DNA of 64,000 nucleotides from AP-15 sp963845735 (GTDB lineage: Bacteria > Pseudomonadota > Alphaproteobacteria > ATCC43930 > CGMCC-115725): NCBI GenBank assembly GCA_963845735.1, contig CAWJTR010000003.1, positions 186,001-250,000 on the forward strand, written 5' to 3'. The position numbers were made by a program, and so were the translations under genes. Below are positions 20,059-30,204 of this stretch, piece by piece. Numbering within the stretch: the first letter of the stretch is position 1; each line of letters begins with the position of its first letter. The notes below the pieces were generated by a model. It was not told the origin of the DNA and did no database searches. It saw only the letters and a list, made by a program, of their open reading frames with translations.

Positions 20059-21133
20059 CTACACGTCGCGAATATGCGGCAGGACCTTCTTGCCGAACAG
20101 CTCGAGCGTACTCATCAAGGTTCCCGGATCGGCATCGCGGGTCTGGAAGAACAGGTCGAGCACGCCGATCCCCGCCTGATCATGGCAGCGCTTGACCTGG
20201 TCGATGACCGTATCCGGGCCGCCGAAGAAGTTTGTCGGCAAGGTGCCGCCGACATTCGGCGTCCTGGTTTCGCCGGCGACGTTGCGGGAATCGAGTTTGA
20301 TCAGCGCGTCGCGCACCCCCGCGGGCATCGGCAATGGCGAGTGGGCCAGAGGGTTCTTCAGCGCTGCCTCGGCCTCCGCGTCGGTCTCGGCGAGCAGAAT
20401 ATTGGCCCGGTAGATGATCTGGTCCGGCGCCGGCTGCCAATCGTGGCGCGCGCAGGCTTCGCGATAGTAGCGCGTCGCCTTGGCGCAGACCTCGAACGGG
20501 GCGTAGGAGAGCCCGAGCCCGAGGCGGTGGCGCGCGGCAAACTCGCAGGATTCGCGGCTGGTGCCGAGCGCGTAGGTCGGCGGATAGGGTTGCTGCAATG
20601 GGCGCGGCCAAACCGCGACAGTGCGGAACTGGAAATGGCGCCCTTGCCAGCCGAATGGTTGCGGCTCGGTCCACGCCTTGAGGATCAGCTCCATGCCTTC
20701 GGTGGTGCGTTCCCGCGCCTCCTCGGGGTTGAGGCCGTAACTCAGATATTCCCCGGTTGTCCCGCGCAACAGCCCGACACACCAGGCGGCCCGGCATCAG
20801 ATTGTCGAGCAGTGCCAGTTCCTCGGCGATCCGCACCGGATTGCCCTGCGAGACGATCGGGCCGAGTACGGCGATCTTTATCCCGGTCGAGTGCGCCGCC
20901 AGGTGTGAGGCAGCGACAATCGGGGCGGGCGTCAGACGCCGCGGGGAATAGTGGTGCTCCGAAACGCTGACCCAGTCGAAGCCCAAGCGCTCGACGTGCT
21001 GCGCCCGCTCGACCATGCCGCGATAGGCCTCGGCGCCGGCGTCGAGGTCATAGACGGCGGGCGGGACCGGCCATTCGGGCGGCAGTTTCCCCGGCGCCCG
21101 ATAGCGAGCGGTTTCGAAATACGAGACCTTCAT
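20059..21133 (-). CDS. LLM class flavin-dependent oxidoreductase, tandem paralogue B (one frameshift)
   Basis: Luciferase-like monooxygenase of about 357 residues, the duplicate of the gene at 18853-19935. It begins MKVSYFETARYRAPG at 21133. At the GRLV-VGLLRG motif an extra base near 20779 (GTG|t|GTC on the coding strand) shifts the frame, which then runs intact to 20059. The intact twin provides an exact reference for the missing frame. Divergence is spread over the whole length, so the duplication is old and both copies were kept, perhaps for different substrates or as a heteromer. Confidence 0.83.
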
Positions 21134-21203
21134 GGCTGTGGACCCAAGCTGGATTACCTCGCTGTTCTAACCGCTCGCGGTTCGGCCCGATTTGAGCTTC
21201 GCG

Positions 21204-22391
21204 TTACGTCAGCGCTCGCTGTTGCGGCTGTGTGACCGGAATCTTGTACAGGTTCACAGCGTTTTCGAAGACCAGTTGGTTGAGCGCCTCTTTCCCTAGG
21301 GCCGCCTCCGCCGGAGCATGCCCCATCGCCTTCGAGTGCGGCCACGGGCTGTCCATGCCCGGGAAGTCGCTGGCCCACAGGAAATTGCCCAGACCGACCT
21401 CGGGCGCGCGCCGAAAACCGCCCTCTTCCTCGACCTCGAAGGTGAAGAAAACCTGACGCTTGACAAACTCGGTGGGCTTGTCGGAAAGCGGGAAGTCCGG
21501 CTTGAAGACCCGGGTGGCCGGCCCGCCGAAATCGTATTCGCGGTCGAAGCGCCAGAACAGGAACGGGACCCACCCGACGCCGGCCTCTTCGAGGACAAAG
21601 CGCACCCCGGGATGCCGATCGCAGATACCCGAGAACACGACCGCACTCATCAGTTCGGCCATCAGCCCCATCGGGAAGTTGGCGACCCGCATCAAGGATT
21701 GGTTGCGCGGTTCGAGGCCTGAGACCCCGACCCCGATCTGGCGTGACCCGCCGGCGGGGTTGGCGTGCAGGTTGACCGGCAGGCGGGTCTCCGCGGCGGC
21801 CGCCCATACCGGCTCCCACATCTGGTGGATGACAGGTTCAGGAGCGTTCGCCCAGTCGAAGATAACCCCGGTCGGCAGACCGAACTCCGCCACCCGCATC
21901 AGCTCCGCGACCGCCTCCTCAGGCGTCTGGCAGGGCAGCGGCAGAAGCAAGATAAACCGGCCGTTCGATTCCTCGTACAGTTCCCGCGCCCAATCGTTGA
22001 CCGCTCGATAGCACGCAGCGCGCAGTTCGGGATTTTTGATTTGCCAGATCTGCTCGTAGGGGCCGTTGACGAGTTCGGCATCCACCCCGTCCCGGTCCAT
22101 ATCTTCGCAGCGATACTTGGCGTTTGCCGCGCGGAAGACGCCGGGCTCGGGCTCCTCGGGCAAACCCGCCCGCGTATAGCAGTTAACGGGGCCCCGGCCC
22201 ACGCCGGCCCAACCGACACCGCTATAAGGGCGTCCCTCGACGATCCACTGTCGGGCGCCGTCCGTCCCCTGCACGACTCTCGGCCCGTCATCTTGGAATT
22301 TTCTCGGTAGACGCTTCGTCCACAAGTCGAAGGGAAGGTGCATCAGCCGGCAATGTCCATCCGCGGACACCACGCCAAATCTCTTCTCCAT
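21204..22391 (-). CDS. Amidohydrolase_2 family protein
   Basis: Metal-dependent amidohydrolase, 395 residues, intact. It starts FGVVSADGHCRLMHLP, where this subgroup has the reduced DxH metal motif SADGH. Later it shows MDRDGVDAELVN, LPVNLHANP, FVLEEAGVGWVPFLFWR and the closing LWASDFPGMDSPWPHS, whose Asp is the expected metal or catalytic acid. Relatives include decarboxylases and hydrolases of aromatic acids (ACMSD-like). It lies 70 bases downstream-side of the LLM duplicate in the same orientation, repeating the LLM-plus-amidohydrolase pairing at 4.4-6.7 kb. Confidence 0.85.
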   Translation of the reverse strand: MEKRFGVVSADGHCRLMHLPFDLWTKRLPRKFQDDGPRVVQGTDGARQWIVEGRPYSGVGWAGVGRGPVNCYTRAGLPEEPEPGVFRAANAKYRCEDMDRDGVDAELVNGPYEQIWQIKNPELRAACYRAVNDWARELYEESNGRFILLLPLPCQTPEEAVAELMRVAEFGLPTGVIFDWANAPEPVIHQMWEPVWAAAAETRLPVNLHANPAGGSRQIGVGVSGLEPRNQSLMRVANFPMGLMAELMSAVVFSGICDRHPGVRFVLEEAGVGWVPFLFWRFDREYDFGGPATRVFKPDFPLSDKPTEFVKRQVFFTFEVEEEGGFRRAPEVGLGNFLWASDFPGMDSPWPHSKAMGHAPAEAALGKEALNQLVFENAVNLYKIPVTQPQQRALT

Positions 22392-22475
22392 TGCGCGTTT
22401 CCCCTTTCAGAGGGTTGGCGGGGAGGGGGCAATCGTGCGGCCTCCCCAGCACATGACCATGTACGCCGTAAAACC

Positions 22476-23535
22476 TTAGTCACCTAGTCGCGCCGCCAAC
22501 ACGGCGCCGGGTCGCTGGCCGACGGCATAGGTCGTCAACGGCGTCAGCGCGCCGGTTTCCTGATCGATCCGGTACGAAGCCAGCCTTCCGGACGCCGTGC
22601 CGGCGGCAAAGACGAAATGGCCCGCAGGGTCCAGACTGAAGGCGCTGGGGACCGCTTCGGTCGGCACTCGCCCGATCGCCGTCAACCGCCCGCTGGCAGG
22701 GTCGACAGCGAACCCCGCGATGCTGTTGTGGCCGCGATTGCCGACGTACAGGAAACGTCCCGACGGGGTGAGGTGGATCTGCGAGCAGGTATTCCGGGCG
22801 CTGTACCCGTCGGGTAGGGTCGAGATCGTCTGCGCTGCGGAGAGGGTGCCGGACGCCGGGTCAAGGCGATAGCCGGTGACGCTGCAGCCCTGCTCGTTGG
22901 AGAAATAGACGAGATCTAAGGTGGGATGAAAACAGTAGTGGCGCGGGCCGAGGCGGTCGGCTTGCTCGACCCGGGCCGGGGAGTTGGCGGTTAAACGGCC
23001 GCGTGTCGGCATCGAACCGGAACTGCATGATCACGTTTGGGCCGGGATTATCCTTCGGCGGTTCCAAAACATTATCTTGGATGCGGGCGATGTGAGGCAC
23101 AAAGGCAAAGCGGTTGGACGGATCGGTCTGGATCGCATGGGCGCCGGTGGCCGTGGCCAACCACTCCTGGGACGGCGCGCCAACTGCACCGTCTGCTCCA
23201 AGCCGGTAGACCGCGACGCCCCCGCCTTGATAATAGGCCGACAGCAGATACCGGCCCGCGCGGTCCGGGGCGAGAAACGTCGGCGCGTGCGCCTGCGAGA
23301 CCGACCCTAACAGTGTCAGCCCTCCGGTGCCCGGGTCGATCCGAAAACTCGAGATCGCCTGCCCGGTGCGCTGGCCAACATAAAGCGTGCGCCGATCGGG
23401 GCTGATCGCCATCACCGACGGCCCGACCGCGGCCGGCACCTCCGCCCGCGGCGTAAGCTGGCCAGTGTCGGCATCCATGGCGAAGGCTATGATCTTGTTG
23501 TCGTCTTGCGCGCAAACGTAGAGGGCGTATGGCAT
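22476..23535 (-). CDS. Lactonase family beta-propeller protein (one frameshift)
   Basis: Seven-bladed beta-propeller of the lactonase_10 family (6-phosphogluconolactonase and muconate-cycloisomerase relatives), about 352 residues. Repeating blade motifs such as ISPDRRTLYVGQ, LAPDRAGRYLLSAYY, GPRHYCFHPTLDLVYFSNE and HLTPSGRFLYVGNRG are spaced about 50 residues apart. GGGAGG precedes ATG 23535 by 7 bases on the minus strand. The frame shifts at about 23001 (ACG|c|GGC on the coding strand), after FDADT, and resumes as GRLTANSPARV. Lactone opening would fit a Baeyer-Villiger step, but this is inference. Confidence 0.83.
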
Positions 23536-23682
23536 CTTTGTCCTCCCTTGGCGACCGCCGCAGGCGGTACTGCTGCTGCATTCTAGGACAATGCCAACAA
23601 AAGCCAAACGGCCACCCCGCAAAGTGGCCGGTACGGAGCGCGCCCTAGAACCGGTTTCGCTCAGGTTGAGATCCTATCCCTT

Positions 23683-23758
23683 TTCGTCATGACCGGACTT
23701 GTTCCGGCCATCCACGTGGATCCCCGGGACCATCCTGGACCATTTCGGGGATGACGAA
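23683..23758. repeat. Composite palindromic intergenic element
   Basis: Outer inverted arms TTCGTCAT (23683-23690) and ATGACGAA (23751-23758) enclose two inner partial palindromes, CCGGA...TCCGG around 23693-23707 and a GGATCCCCGGGAC/CGGGGAT segment. This matches the dispersed GTCATGNCCGGACTTGTTCCGGCCATCCACGTGG-type repeats common between genes in alphaproteobacteria. It occupies the 389-base gap between the lactonase and aminotransferase genes; the rest of that gap shows nothing recognisable. Confidence 0.55.
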
Positions 23759-23924
23759 GGAAAGGTGCTCGACCTCATCGAAATTTACTCTGGTGTCCCT
23801 GGCGTGCCGCCTGCTCTCCGGCCGGCGAATGTCGGCGTAGCGACTCTCGCTGGGCCGTGGCAGGCTGGGCGACATAAGATTGCCGCGCCGAGATCATCAT
23901 AATGGACGAGGTTGGATTGCAGCG

Positions 23925-25097
23925 ATGCGCTTTTCTGCTCTGACCGAACGGGTCGCCCGGACCGGGGCGGGCGGCTGGGCCATTCACCAGGACGCCATGC
24001 GCCTGCGCGACGCCGGCGCCGATGTGATCTTTCTGACCATTGGCGACCCCGATCAGGCGCCCTCGGAGACGTTGATCGAAGCGACCGTCGCGGCGTTGCG
24101 CGATCATCGGACCGGGTACTCGCCGACCATCGGTTATCCCGCGCTGCGCGAGGCAATCGCGGCCCGTCACGCGCGCCGGACCGGCCGCCCTTGCGCCGCC
24201 GACAATGTCGTCGTGGTTCCGGGCGCTCAGGGCGGGGTTTATTGCGCGCTGCAGTGCCTCGCCGGACCCGGTGATGAGGTCATCATCCCCGAACCGATCT
24301 ATGCCACCTACGCGGGCGTCGTCGGCGCCAGCGGCGCGCGGATGGTGACCGTCCCGCTTCGCGCCGAGCGAGGGTTTCACCCCGATCTCGAAGCGCTCTC
24401 CGCCGCCGTCACGCCGCGCTCCCGCGTGGTCTGGATCAACTCGCCACACAACCCGACCGGGGCCGTGTTCACGGCAACCGAGATCGAGGCCATCGCCGCG
24501 CTGTGCCGCGACCGCGATCTATGGCTGTTGTCGGACGAGGTCTACGAGGATTTGGCCTTTGCCCGGCCGCATGTCAGTCCGCGGTCGCTGCCGGACATGG
24601 CCGATCGCGCCGTTGTGGTTTCCAGCTTGTCGAAATCCCACGCGGTTCCTGCCTTTCGCCTCGGCTGGATCATCGGGCCGCCGGCCCTGTGCCATCACCT
24701 GTTCAACCTGTTGCTATCAATGACCTACGGCAGTCCGGCCTTCATCCAGATCGGCGCCTTGGCCGCGTTCCGCGAGGATCTTCCCGAGGTGGCGGCGTTG
24801 CGCGCGGCCTATCAGGCCCGGGCGGCCCAACTATGCGGTCTGTTAACCGAAGCGCCGAATTGCCGGGCGATCCCGCCCGAAGGCGGCATGTTCGTGCTGC
24901 TGGACATTCGGCGCAGCGGACTCAGCGCCCAGCAATTCGCGCAACAGCTACTCGAGGGCGAACATGTGGCGGTGCTGCCCTGCGACAACTTTGGCCCGAG
25001 TGCGGTCGGACATCTGCGCATCGCCCTATCGGCGCCCGACGCGCGCCTCGCCGAAGCCGGTCGGCGGATCGTCCGCTTTGCGCGGCAGCTCGCTTGA
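23925..25097 (+). CDS. PLP-dependent class I/II aminotransferase
   Basis: Fold-type I aminotransferase, 390 residues. The Schiff-base lysine is K237 in SSLSKSHAVPAFRLGW; N176 lies in HNPTG, and SDEVYEDL supplies the PLP-ring Asp and Tyr. The carboxylate-binding Arg is in the C-terminal HLRIALS motif. ATG 23925 is chosen over an upstream in-frame ATG at 23880 because homology begins at MRFSALTERV. It resembles arginine:pyruvate and broad-range transaminases. It is a single gene between a palindromic repeat and an SDR gene; the substrate is unknown. Confidence 0.87.
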   Translation: MRFSALTERVARTGAGGWAIHQDAMRLRDAGADVIFLTIGDPDQAPSETLIEATVAALRDHRTGYSPTIGYPALREAIAARHARRTGRPCAADNVVVVPGAQGGVYCALQCLAGPGDEVIIPEPIYATYAGVVGASGARMVTVPLRAERGFHPDLEALSAAVTPRSRVVWINSPHNPTGAVFTATEIEAIAALCRDRDLWLLSDEVYEDLAFARPHVSPRSLPDMADRAVVVSSLSKSHAVPAFRLGWIIGPPALCHHLFNLLLSMTYGSPAFIQIGALAAFREDLPEVAALRAAYQARAAQLCGLLTEAPNCRAIPPEGGMFVLLDIRRSGLSAQQFAQQLLEGEHVAVLPCDNFGPSAVGHLRIALSAPDARLAEAGRRIVRFARQLA

Positions 25098-25220
25098 CGC
25101 CCGGGGGCGATCCAACTTGGCAGGCAACGATCCCGACGCGTTCTATCCTCTTGAACGCCAGCACCAGCCGGGCTTTCGTCGAGCCGTCATCCCCAACCAC
25201 CAGCAGCCAGGAGGGACAAC

Positions 25221-26060
25221 ATGAGCGAAACCCGGAGAGTGGCGATCGTGACCGGTGCGGCGGGAGGCATCGGCAGGGCGATGACGCGCGGCTTGTTGGC
25301 GGCGGGCGTCCGGGTCACGGGAGTCGATCGCGACCGCGATCCGGTAGAGAGGCTTGTGGCGGGAGCGCGTGAGCTGGGCAAGGCCGCCGAGCTGCTCACC
25401 ATCCAGACCGATCTTGCTGTCGATACCGCCGTCGACGAGATCGTCAGCGCCACCCGTGCCCGGTTCGGCCAGATCGATATCCTGGTCAACAACGCCGGCA
25501 TCGGGCCGGGTGCGATCCGTGCGGACAGTTGGCAGAGGCCGCTCAAGTTCTGGGAGGTCACCCCCGATCTGTGGCGCCGCTTTGTCGCTGTCCATACCAC
25601 GGCGCCGTTGGCGCTTACGAACGCAGTGGTGCCCGAGATGATGCGCCGGGGCTGGGGCCGGATCGTCAATGTCACGACCAGCCTCGGGACGATGCTGAAC
25701 GCCGGCTCCCCGACCTACGGGCCATCCAAAGCGGCGCTCGAAGCCATGAGCACGATCATGGCGAAGGACCTTGACGGCACCGGGGTCACGGTCAACGTGC
25801 TGGTGCCGGGCGGGGTCACCAACACGCCGATGATCTCGGACACCGCGGGCTTCGACCGAGCCCAGCTGATCCAGCCCGAGGTAATGGCGCCGCCGCTTCT
25901 CTGGCTGGTCTCCGACGCCGCCGGGAAGGTCACCGGCCGGCGGTTTCTCGCCGTTCACTGGGACCCGGCGCTGTCGCCCGAACAAGCTGCCGAGAAGGCC
26001 GGCGCGCCGGTCGCCTGGACCAGCATTGCGACGATGCCGATCACGCCGGGCCGCTCCTGA
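25221..26060 (+). CDS. SDR family NAD(P)-dependent oxidoreductase
   Basis: Short-chain dehydrogenase of 279 residues. The cofactor motif TGAAGGIG is at residues 11-18, NNAG at 90-93, and the catalytic set Ser154, Tyr166 and Lys170 in TTSLG...TYGPSK. GVDRD after strand 2 has an Asp that favours NAD over NADP. GGAGGGACAAC precedes ATG 25221. The C-terminal tail beyond VTGRRFLAVHWD is longer than in minimal SDRs. Convergent with the acyl-CoA dehydrogenase pair, 20 bases apart. Confidence 0.88.
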   Translation: MSETRRVAIVTGAAGGIGRAMTRGLLAAGVRVTGVDRDRDPVERLVAGARELGKAAELLTIQTDLAVDTAVDEIVSATRARFGQIDILVNNAGIGPGAIRADSWQRPLKFWEVTPDLWRRFVAVHTTAPLALTNAVVPEMMRRGWGRIVNVTTSLGTMLNAGSPTYGPSKAALEAMSTIMAKDLDGTGVTVNVLVPGGVTNTPMISDTAGFDRAQLIQPEVMAPPLLWLVSDAAGKVTGRRFLAVHWDPALSPEQAAEKAGAPVAWTSIATMPITPGRS

Positions 26061-26079
26061 ATGATCGCGGCGGTGGCGG

Positions 26080-27220
26080 TCAGCGGACCTGGTCGGCGAT
26101 CCGCGAGAGGTGGTGGGCGGTGTCGCCGAACAAGTGCTCGATGACCATGCACCGGCGAAAATAGTGGCCGACCGCGTATTCCTCGGTCATGCCGATGCCG
26201 CCATGCAATTGGATCGCGTTTTGCGAGACGAACCGGGCCGCCTGACCGACGCCGACCTTGGCCATCGAAATATTGTGCGCGCGTTCATCCGGATCTTTCT
26301 CGTCGACCATCATCGCCGCCAGCATCGCCATGCTGCGGCCCTGCTCCAACGCGATCAGCATCTCCGCCGAACGATGCTGCAAGGCTTGGTTCTGCCCGAT
26401 CGGCTTGCCGAATTGCTGGCGGGTTTTCAGATATTCGAGTGTCATCGCATGCATCGCTTCCATCGCGCCGATGGCCTCGGCCGCTACGGCGGCGATGCCG
26501 GCCTCGACGACGCGTTCGATGACCGGCAATGCCTTGCCGGGCTCGCCGAGCACGTCGTCGTCGCCGACTTCGACCCCGCTCAATGAGATCTCCGCCGCCC
26601 GTGTGCCGTCGCGCATCGGATAGGAGCGGCGCGCCACGCCATTCCCACTGGCGTCGACGAGGAACAAACTGATTCCGTCGGGATCGTCGCGCTCGCCTGA
26701 ACTGCGGGCGCTGACGATCAGTCGATCCGCATTGTTGCCATGCACTACGACGCTCTTGGCGCCATCGAGCACCCACCCGCCACGAGCGTTGGCCTTGGCC
26801 GTCGTCAGCACGTCGTTGAGATCGTAGCGCGCCTGACGCTCGCCATGGGCGAAGGCAAGGGTCATCCGGCCTTCGGCGATTTGCGGCAGGATTGCGGATT
26901 GCTGCGCCCCGCTGCCGGCGAGGCGTAATGCCGTTCCGCTCAGCACCACCGTCGCCAGATAGGGTTCGAGCGCCAACACCCGCCCGAACGCCTCCATCGC
27001 CAGCATGGTCTCGATCGCACCGCCGCCGAACCCGCCATATTCCTCGGCAAAGGGCAGGCCCAGCAGGCCAAGCTCGGCATAACGCTCCCACATCGCCTTG
27101 CTGTGACCTTCGGGCTCGGCGAGGTAGCCGCGCCGCGCCGGCGAAATCGTAATGGTCGGCGAGCAGACGATCGACGCTGTCGCGTAACAGGCGCTGCTCC
27201 TCGGTCAGGTCGAAATCCAT
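26080..27220 (-). CDS. Acyl-CoA dehydrogenase, second subunit of a pair (one frameshift)
   Basis: FAD-dependent acyl-CoA dehydrogenase, about 379 residues. It starts MDFDLTEEQRLLRDSVDRLL. The C-terminus LHGGIGMTEEYAVGHYFRR carries the catalytic-base Glu position of this family. An extra base near 27138-27142 separates DHYDFA from the continuing GYLAEPEGHSKAMWERYAELG. ATG 27220 shares one base with the stop of the preceding subunit (TGATG); GTG 27223 is an alternative start. Adjacent coupled pairs like this form alpha2-beta2 enzymes acting on bulky CoA esters (steroid side chains, cyclic acids). Confidence 0.82.
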
Positions 27221-28426
27221 CACAACCCCAATACGGCTTTGGTCAGGATGTTCTTCTGGATCTCGTTGGTGCCGCCATAGATCGAGGCGGCGCGCAGGAA
27301 CAGGTAACTCTTGGTCGCTTCGGCCGCCCAGGCCGGCCCGAGCTCGGGCTCGTTGCTGAGCGCCTCCAGTTCCTGCGCCCAGTCGGGCATTGCCAGCGGG
27401 CCGCCGACATCCATCGCCAGCTCGGTCGTCGCCTGCAACAATTCGGTGCCCTTGATCTTCAATGCCGAGGACAAGGGGTCGGGTTTGCCGGCTTCGCTTT
27501 TCTCATAGGCGGAGACGACGCGAAACTGGGTGATCTCGAGCGCCTTGAGGTCGACTTCGAGCTGGGCCACGCGCTGGCGGAACGCCGGGTCGTCGATCAG
27601 CGGTCGGCCGTTGGCGCGCATTTCATGGGCCATTTCCTTGGCGAATTTGACCCGCTCCTTCGATTTGCCGAGCCGGGCGATGCCGGTGCGCTCGTGGCCG
27701 AGCAGATATTTGGCGACGTCCCAGCCGCGGTGCTCCTCGCCGACCAGATTCGCGACCGGCACCACGCACGTCGTCAAAGAACACCTCGTTCAGATGATGG
27801 CTGCCGTCGATCGAGATGATCGGCCGGACCGTGATGCCCGGCGTCTTCATGTCGATCAGCAGGAACGAGATGCCCTCCTGCCGCTTCTTCGCCGCGGGAT
27901 CGGTGCGCACCAGACAGAAGCACCAATCGGCATGATGCGCGGTCGAGGTCCAGATCTTCTGGCCGTTGACGACGTAATGGTCGCCGTCGCGCTTGGCCGC
28001 GGTCTTCAGCGAGGCGAGATCCGAGCCAGCCCCCGGTTCGGAAAAACCCTGGCACCACCAATCGTCGATATTGGCGGCACGCGGCAGAAAGCGGCGCTTT
28101 TGCTCCTCGGTGCCGAACTGGATCAGCACCGGGCCGATCATCGTGATGTTGAACGAGGAGACCTCGGGCGCTGGCGCCAGCTGGTTTTCCTCGAGAAAGA
28201 TCATGCGCTGCACCGGCGTCCAGCCGGGGCCGCCATATTCCTTGGGCCAATTGAACGCCGCCCAGCCGCGCTGGTTCAGAATGCGCTGCCAGCGCACCGT
28301 GTCTTCTTTGCGTGGCGCGTAGCCGAGCCGCATCCGTTCGCGGATGTCGTCTGGCAGCTGGTCCCGGATAAAGCCGCGCAACTCGTCGCGGAACGCCGTC
28401 TCGTCCGCGGAGAAGCGAAGATCCAT
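27220..28426 (-). CDS. Acyl-CoA dehydrogenase, first subunit of a pair (one frameshift)
   Basis: Acyl-CoA dehydrogenase of about 401 residues, beginning MDLRFSADETAFRDELRGFI. WWCQGFSEPGAGSDLASLKT and NGQKIWTSTAHHADW are the FAD/substrate-binding segments, and the C-terminal SIYGGTNEIQKNILTKAVLGL is typical of the larger subunit. An extra base near 27763 (CGT|g|GTG on the coding strand) splits EVFFDDVR from VPVANLVGEEHRGWD. GGGAGG lies upstream of ATG 28426. It is translationally coupled to the following subunit, so a heterotetramer is expected. Confidence 0.83.
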
Positions 28427-28642
28427 GGCCCATTTCCTCCCTTGTTCTCGGCTAACCGAGCAGCCGCCGACCAAGCGCGACTATATCGGCGATGGCGTCG
28501 GATGTTCCACGGGAAAGCAGCAGGATTTCACCGGCTGCCGCTGCCGTTTTGCGTTGCCGGCGATGCCGGAGCAGCCCATCCTGTCGCAGATAATCGCGGT
28601 CGTACGCGCCCATCAGCCTCAGCCAAGCTCGGAGGGACTAAC

Positions 28643-29492
28643 GTGAACCGGCCCTTGCTCGTGGTTGACGGCGACTCGTTCGCGCACCGGGCCTATCACG
28701 GTTTGCCGAAATCGATCCGGCGGCATGGCAACAAGGGCGGCGGCGCGATCGTCGGCTTCGCGAATTTCCTGGTGCGGTTGTACGAGCGGAGAGCAGCCCC
28801 GCGCCGTACTCGTCGGCTGGGACACGCTCGACGCACCGACCTATCGGCACCGGGCGCTCGCAAGCTATCAGAGCGGGCGCGCGTTCGATGCCGAATTATT
28901 GGATCAACTCGACATCCTGCCGCAATTCGTCGCTTCGTGCGGTTTCGCCTATGCGAAGGCGCCGGGATATGAAGCCGACGACTTCCTGGCCGCTGCGGTG
29001 GCTCAGGAAGAGCGGCGTGGCGGGACCGCGGTCGTGGCGAGCGGCGACCGCGACGCCTTCCAGCTCGCCTCGGATGCGACGACGATCCTGCACCCGGTGC
29101 GCGCGGGCGAGATGGCTCGGATCGGGCCCGCCGAAGTCCGCGAGCGCTATGGTGTCGAACCCAGTCAGGTGCCCGATTTCATCGCCATCCGCGGCGACCC
29201 GTCGGACAAGATACCGGGTGCGCCGGGCATGGGGCCGAAAGGTGCGGCCAGCCTGCTGCGCCGATACGGATCGCTCGAAGCAGCACTCGCGGATGGCCGG
29301 TTCGCGGCTCAGGCAGACAAGCTGCGGCTCTACCGATCGATCGCGACAATGGATGCCGCCGCACCTCTCCCGGATTTACCCGACCAGACCCCGACCTGGG
29401 ACGTAGCAGCGAGCTTGGCGCGGGAATGGGAACTGAACCGGCTGGCCGACCGCCTCGCCGAACTCGCGCATCAACCCCGCCCCCAGGGCTGA
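28643..29492 (+). CDS. Stand-alone 5'-3' exonuclease, FEN/PolI-N family (one frameshift)
   Basis: Flap-endonuclease-type 5'-3' exonuclease, about 282 residues, without any polymerase domain. LLVVDGDSFAHRAYHGLP is the first metal-binding segment, GYEADDFLAAAV and VVASGDRDAFQL supply the acidic cluster, and DKIPGAPGMGPKGAASLLRRYGSLE is the helix-hairpin-helix with K+ site. The start is GTG 28643 with GGAGGG at 28631. An extra base near 28787 (GAG|c|GGA) shifts the frame after FLVRLYE; EQPRAVLVGWDT continues. It is divergent from the acyl-CoA dehydrogenase pair. A role in RNA-primer or flap removal is inferred from the family. Confidence 0.83.
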
Positions 29493-29551
29493 AGGTTCGG
29501 GCGGTTTAGCGCCAGATAACGTTCGGCGGCCTGGCGGTCCGGATCCTATTC

Positions 29552-30130
29552 CTATCCCGTCCCCTCCGCCGCCGGAGCCGCAAGACCATCGGGTGGCCAC
29601 ACCGCTATCCCCTCCGCCAGCGGAATGCGCAGGTTTCGGAACAACATCGAAAACATCATCCAGTTGCCCATGGCGATGATGAATTCCACCTGCTGTCCAG
29701 GGTCGGTGACATGTTTTGCCACCTCGGCCCAGGCACCATCCGAGATGGATTTGCCGGCGAGGCACTCGTCGGTGGCGGCCAAGATCGCCTTGTCCGCCGC
29801 CGTCAACCGCTCGGAGTTCCGCCAGTCGCGCACCGCCAGAACATCCTGTGGCGGAATTCCCGCGGTGGTCGCCACCCGCCAGTGCTGCGTCCATTCATAA
29901 GCCGAACCGGTGACCCAGCCGATCCGCATGATCATCAGTTCGCGCAGCCGAGTGTCGAATTTGTTATTCTCCAACAGCTGAATTAATTGGCTATACGCTA
30001 CCCTCGCCACACCGGGATTGTTGGCCAACACCCGGAACGCCTCGCTCTGCGTGCGCCGCGCGGGCAAACCCATCGCTTCGCCGAGTTCGCGGGCGCGTTC
30101 GAGCGACACCATTGGCACGCGTGACGTCAT
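29552..30130 (-). CDS. Carboxymuconolactone decarboxylase (CMD/AhpD-fold) family protein
   Basis: All-helical CMD-domain protein of 192 residues. The diagnostic segment LRELMIMRIGWVTGSAYEWTQH is at about residues 61-82. It has Tyr-Glu-Trp and His in place of the CxxC pair of AhpD peroxidases, so it is closer to gamma-carboxymuconolactone-decarboxylase-like proteins than to redox enzymes. Members of this type occur beside aromatic and lactone degradation genes, which fits the neighbourhood. The exact reaction is unknown. It precedes a DUF6295/dienelactone-hydrolase pair on the same strand. Confidence 0.8.
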   Translation of the reverse strand: MTSRVPMVSLERARELGEAMGLPARRTQSEAFRVLANNPGVARVAYSQLIQLLENNKFDTRLRELMIMRIGWVTGSAYEWTQHWRVATTAGIPPQDVLAVRDWRNSERLTAADKAILAATDECLAGKSISDGAWAEVAKHVTDPGQQVEFIIAMGNWMMFSMLFRNLRIPLAEGIAVWPPDGLAAPAAEGTG

Positions 30131-30204
30131 CGTCGCTCTCCGCTGGTTGTTCCCCGCCCGCCCTCACGGTCTCGCTGCCTTGCTACAGGGCTAGCCGGCC
30201 TCCC

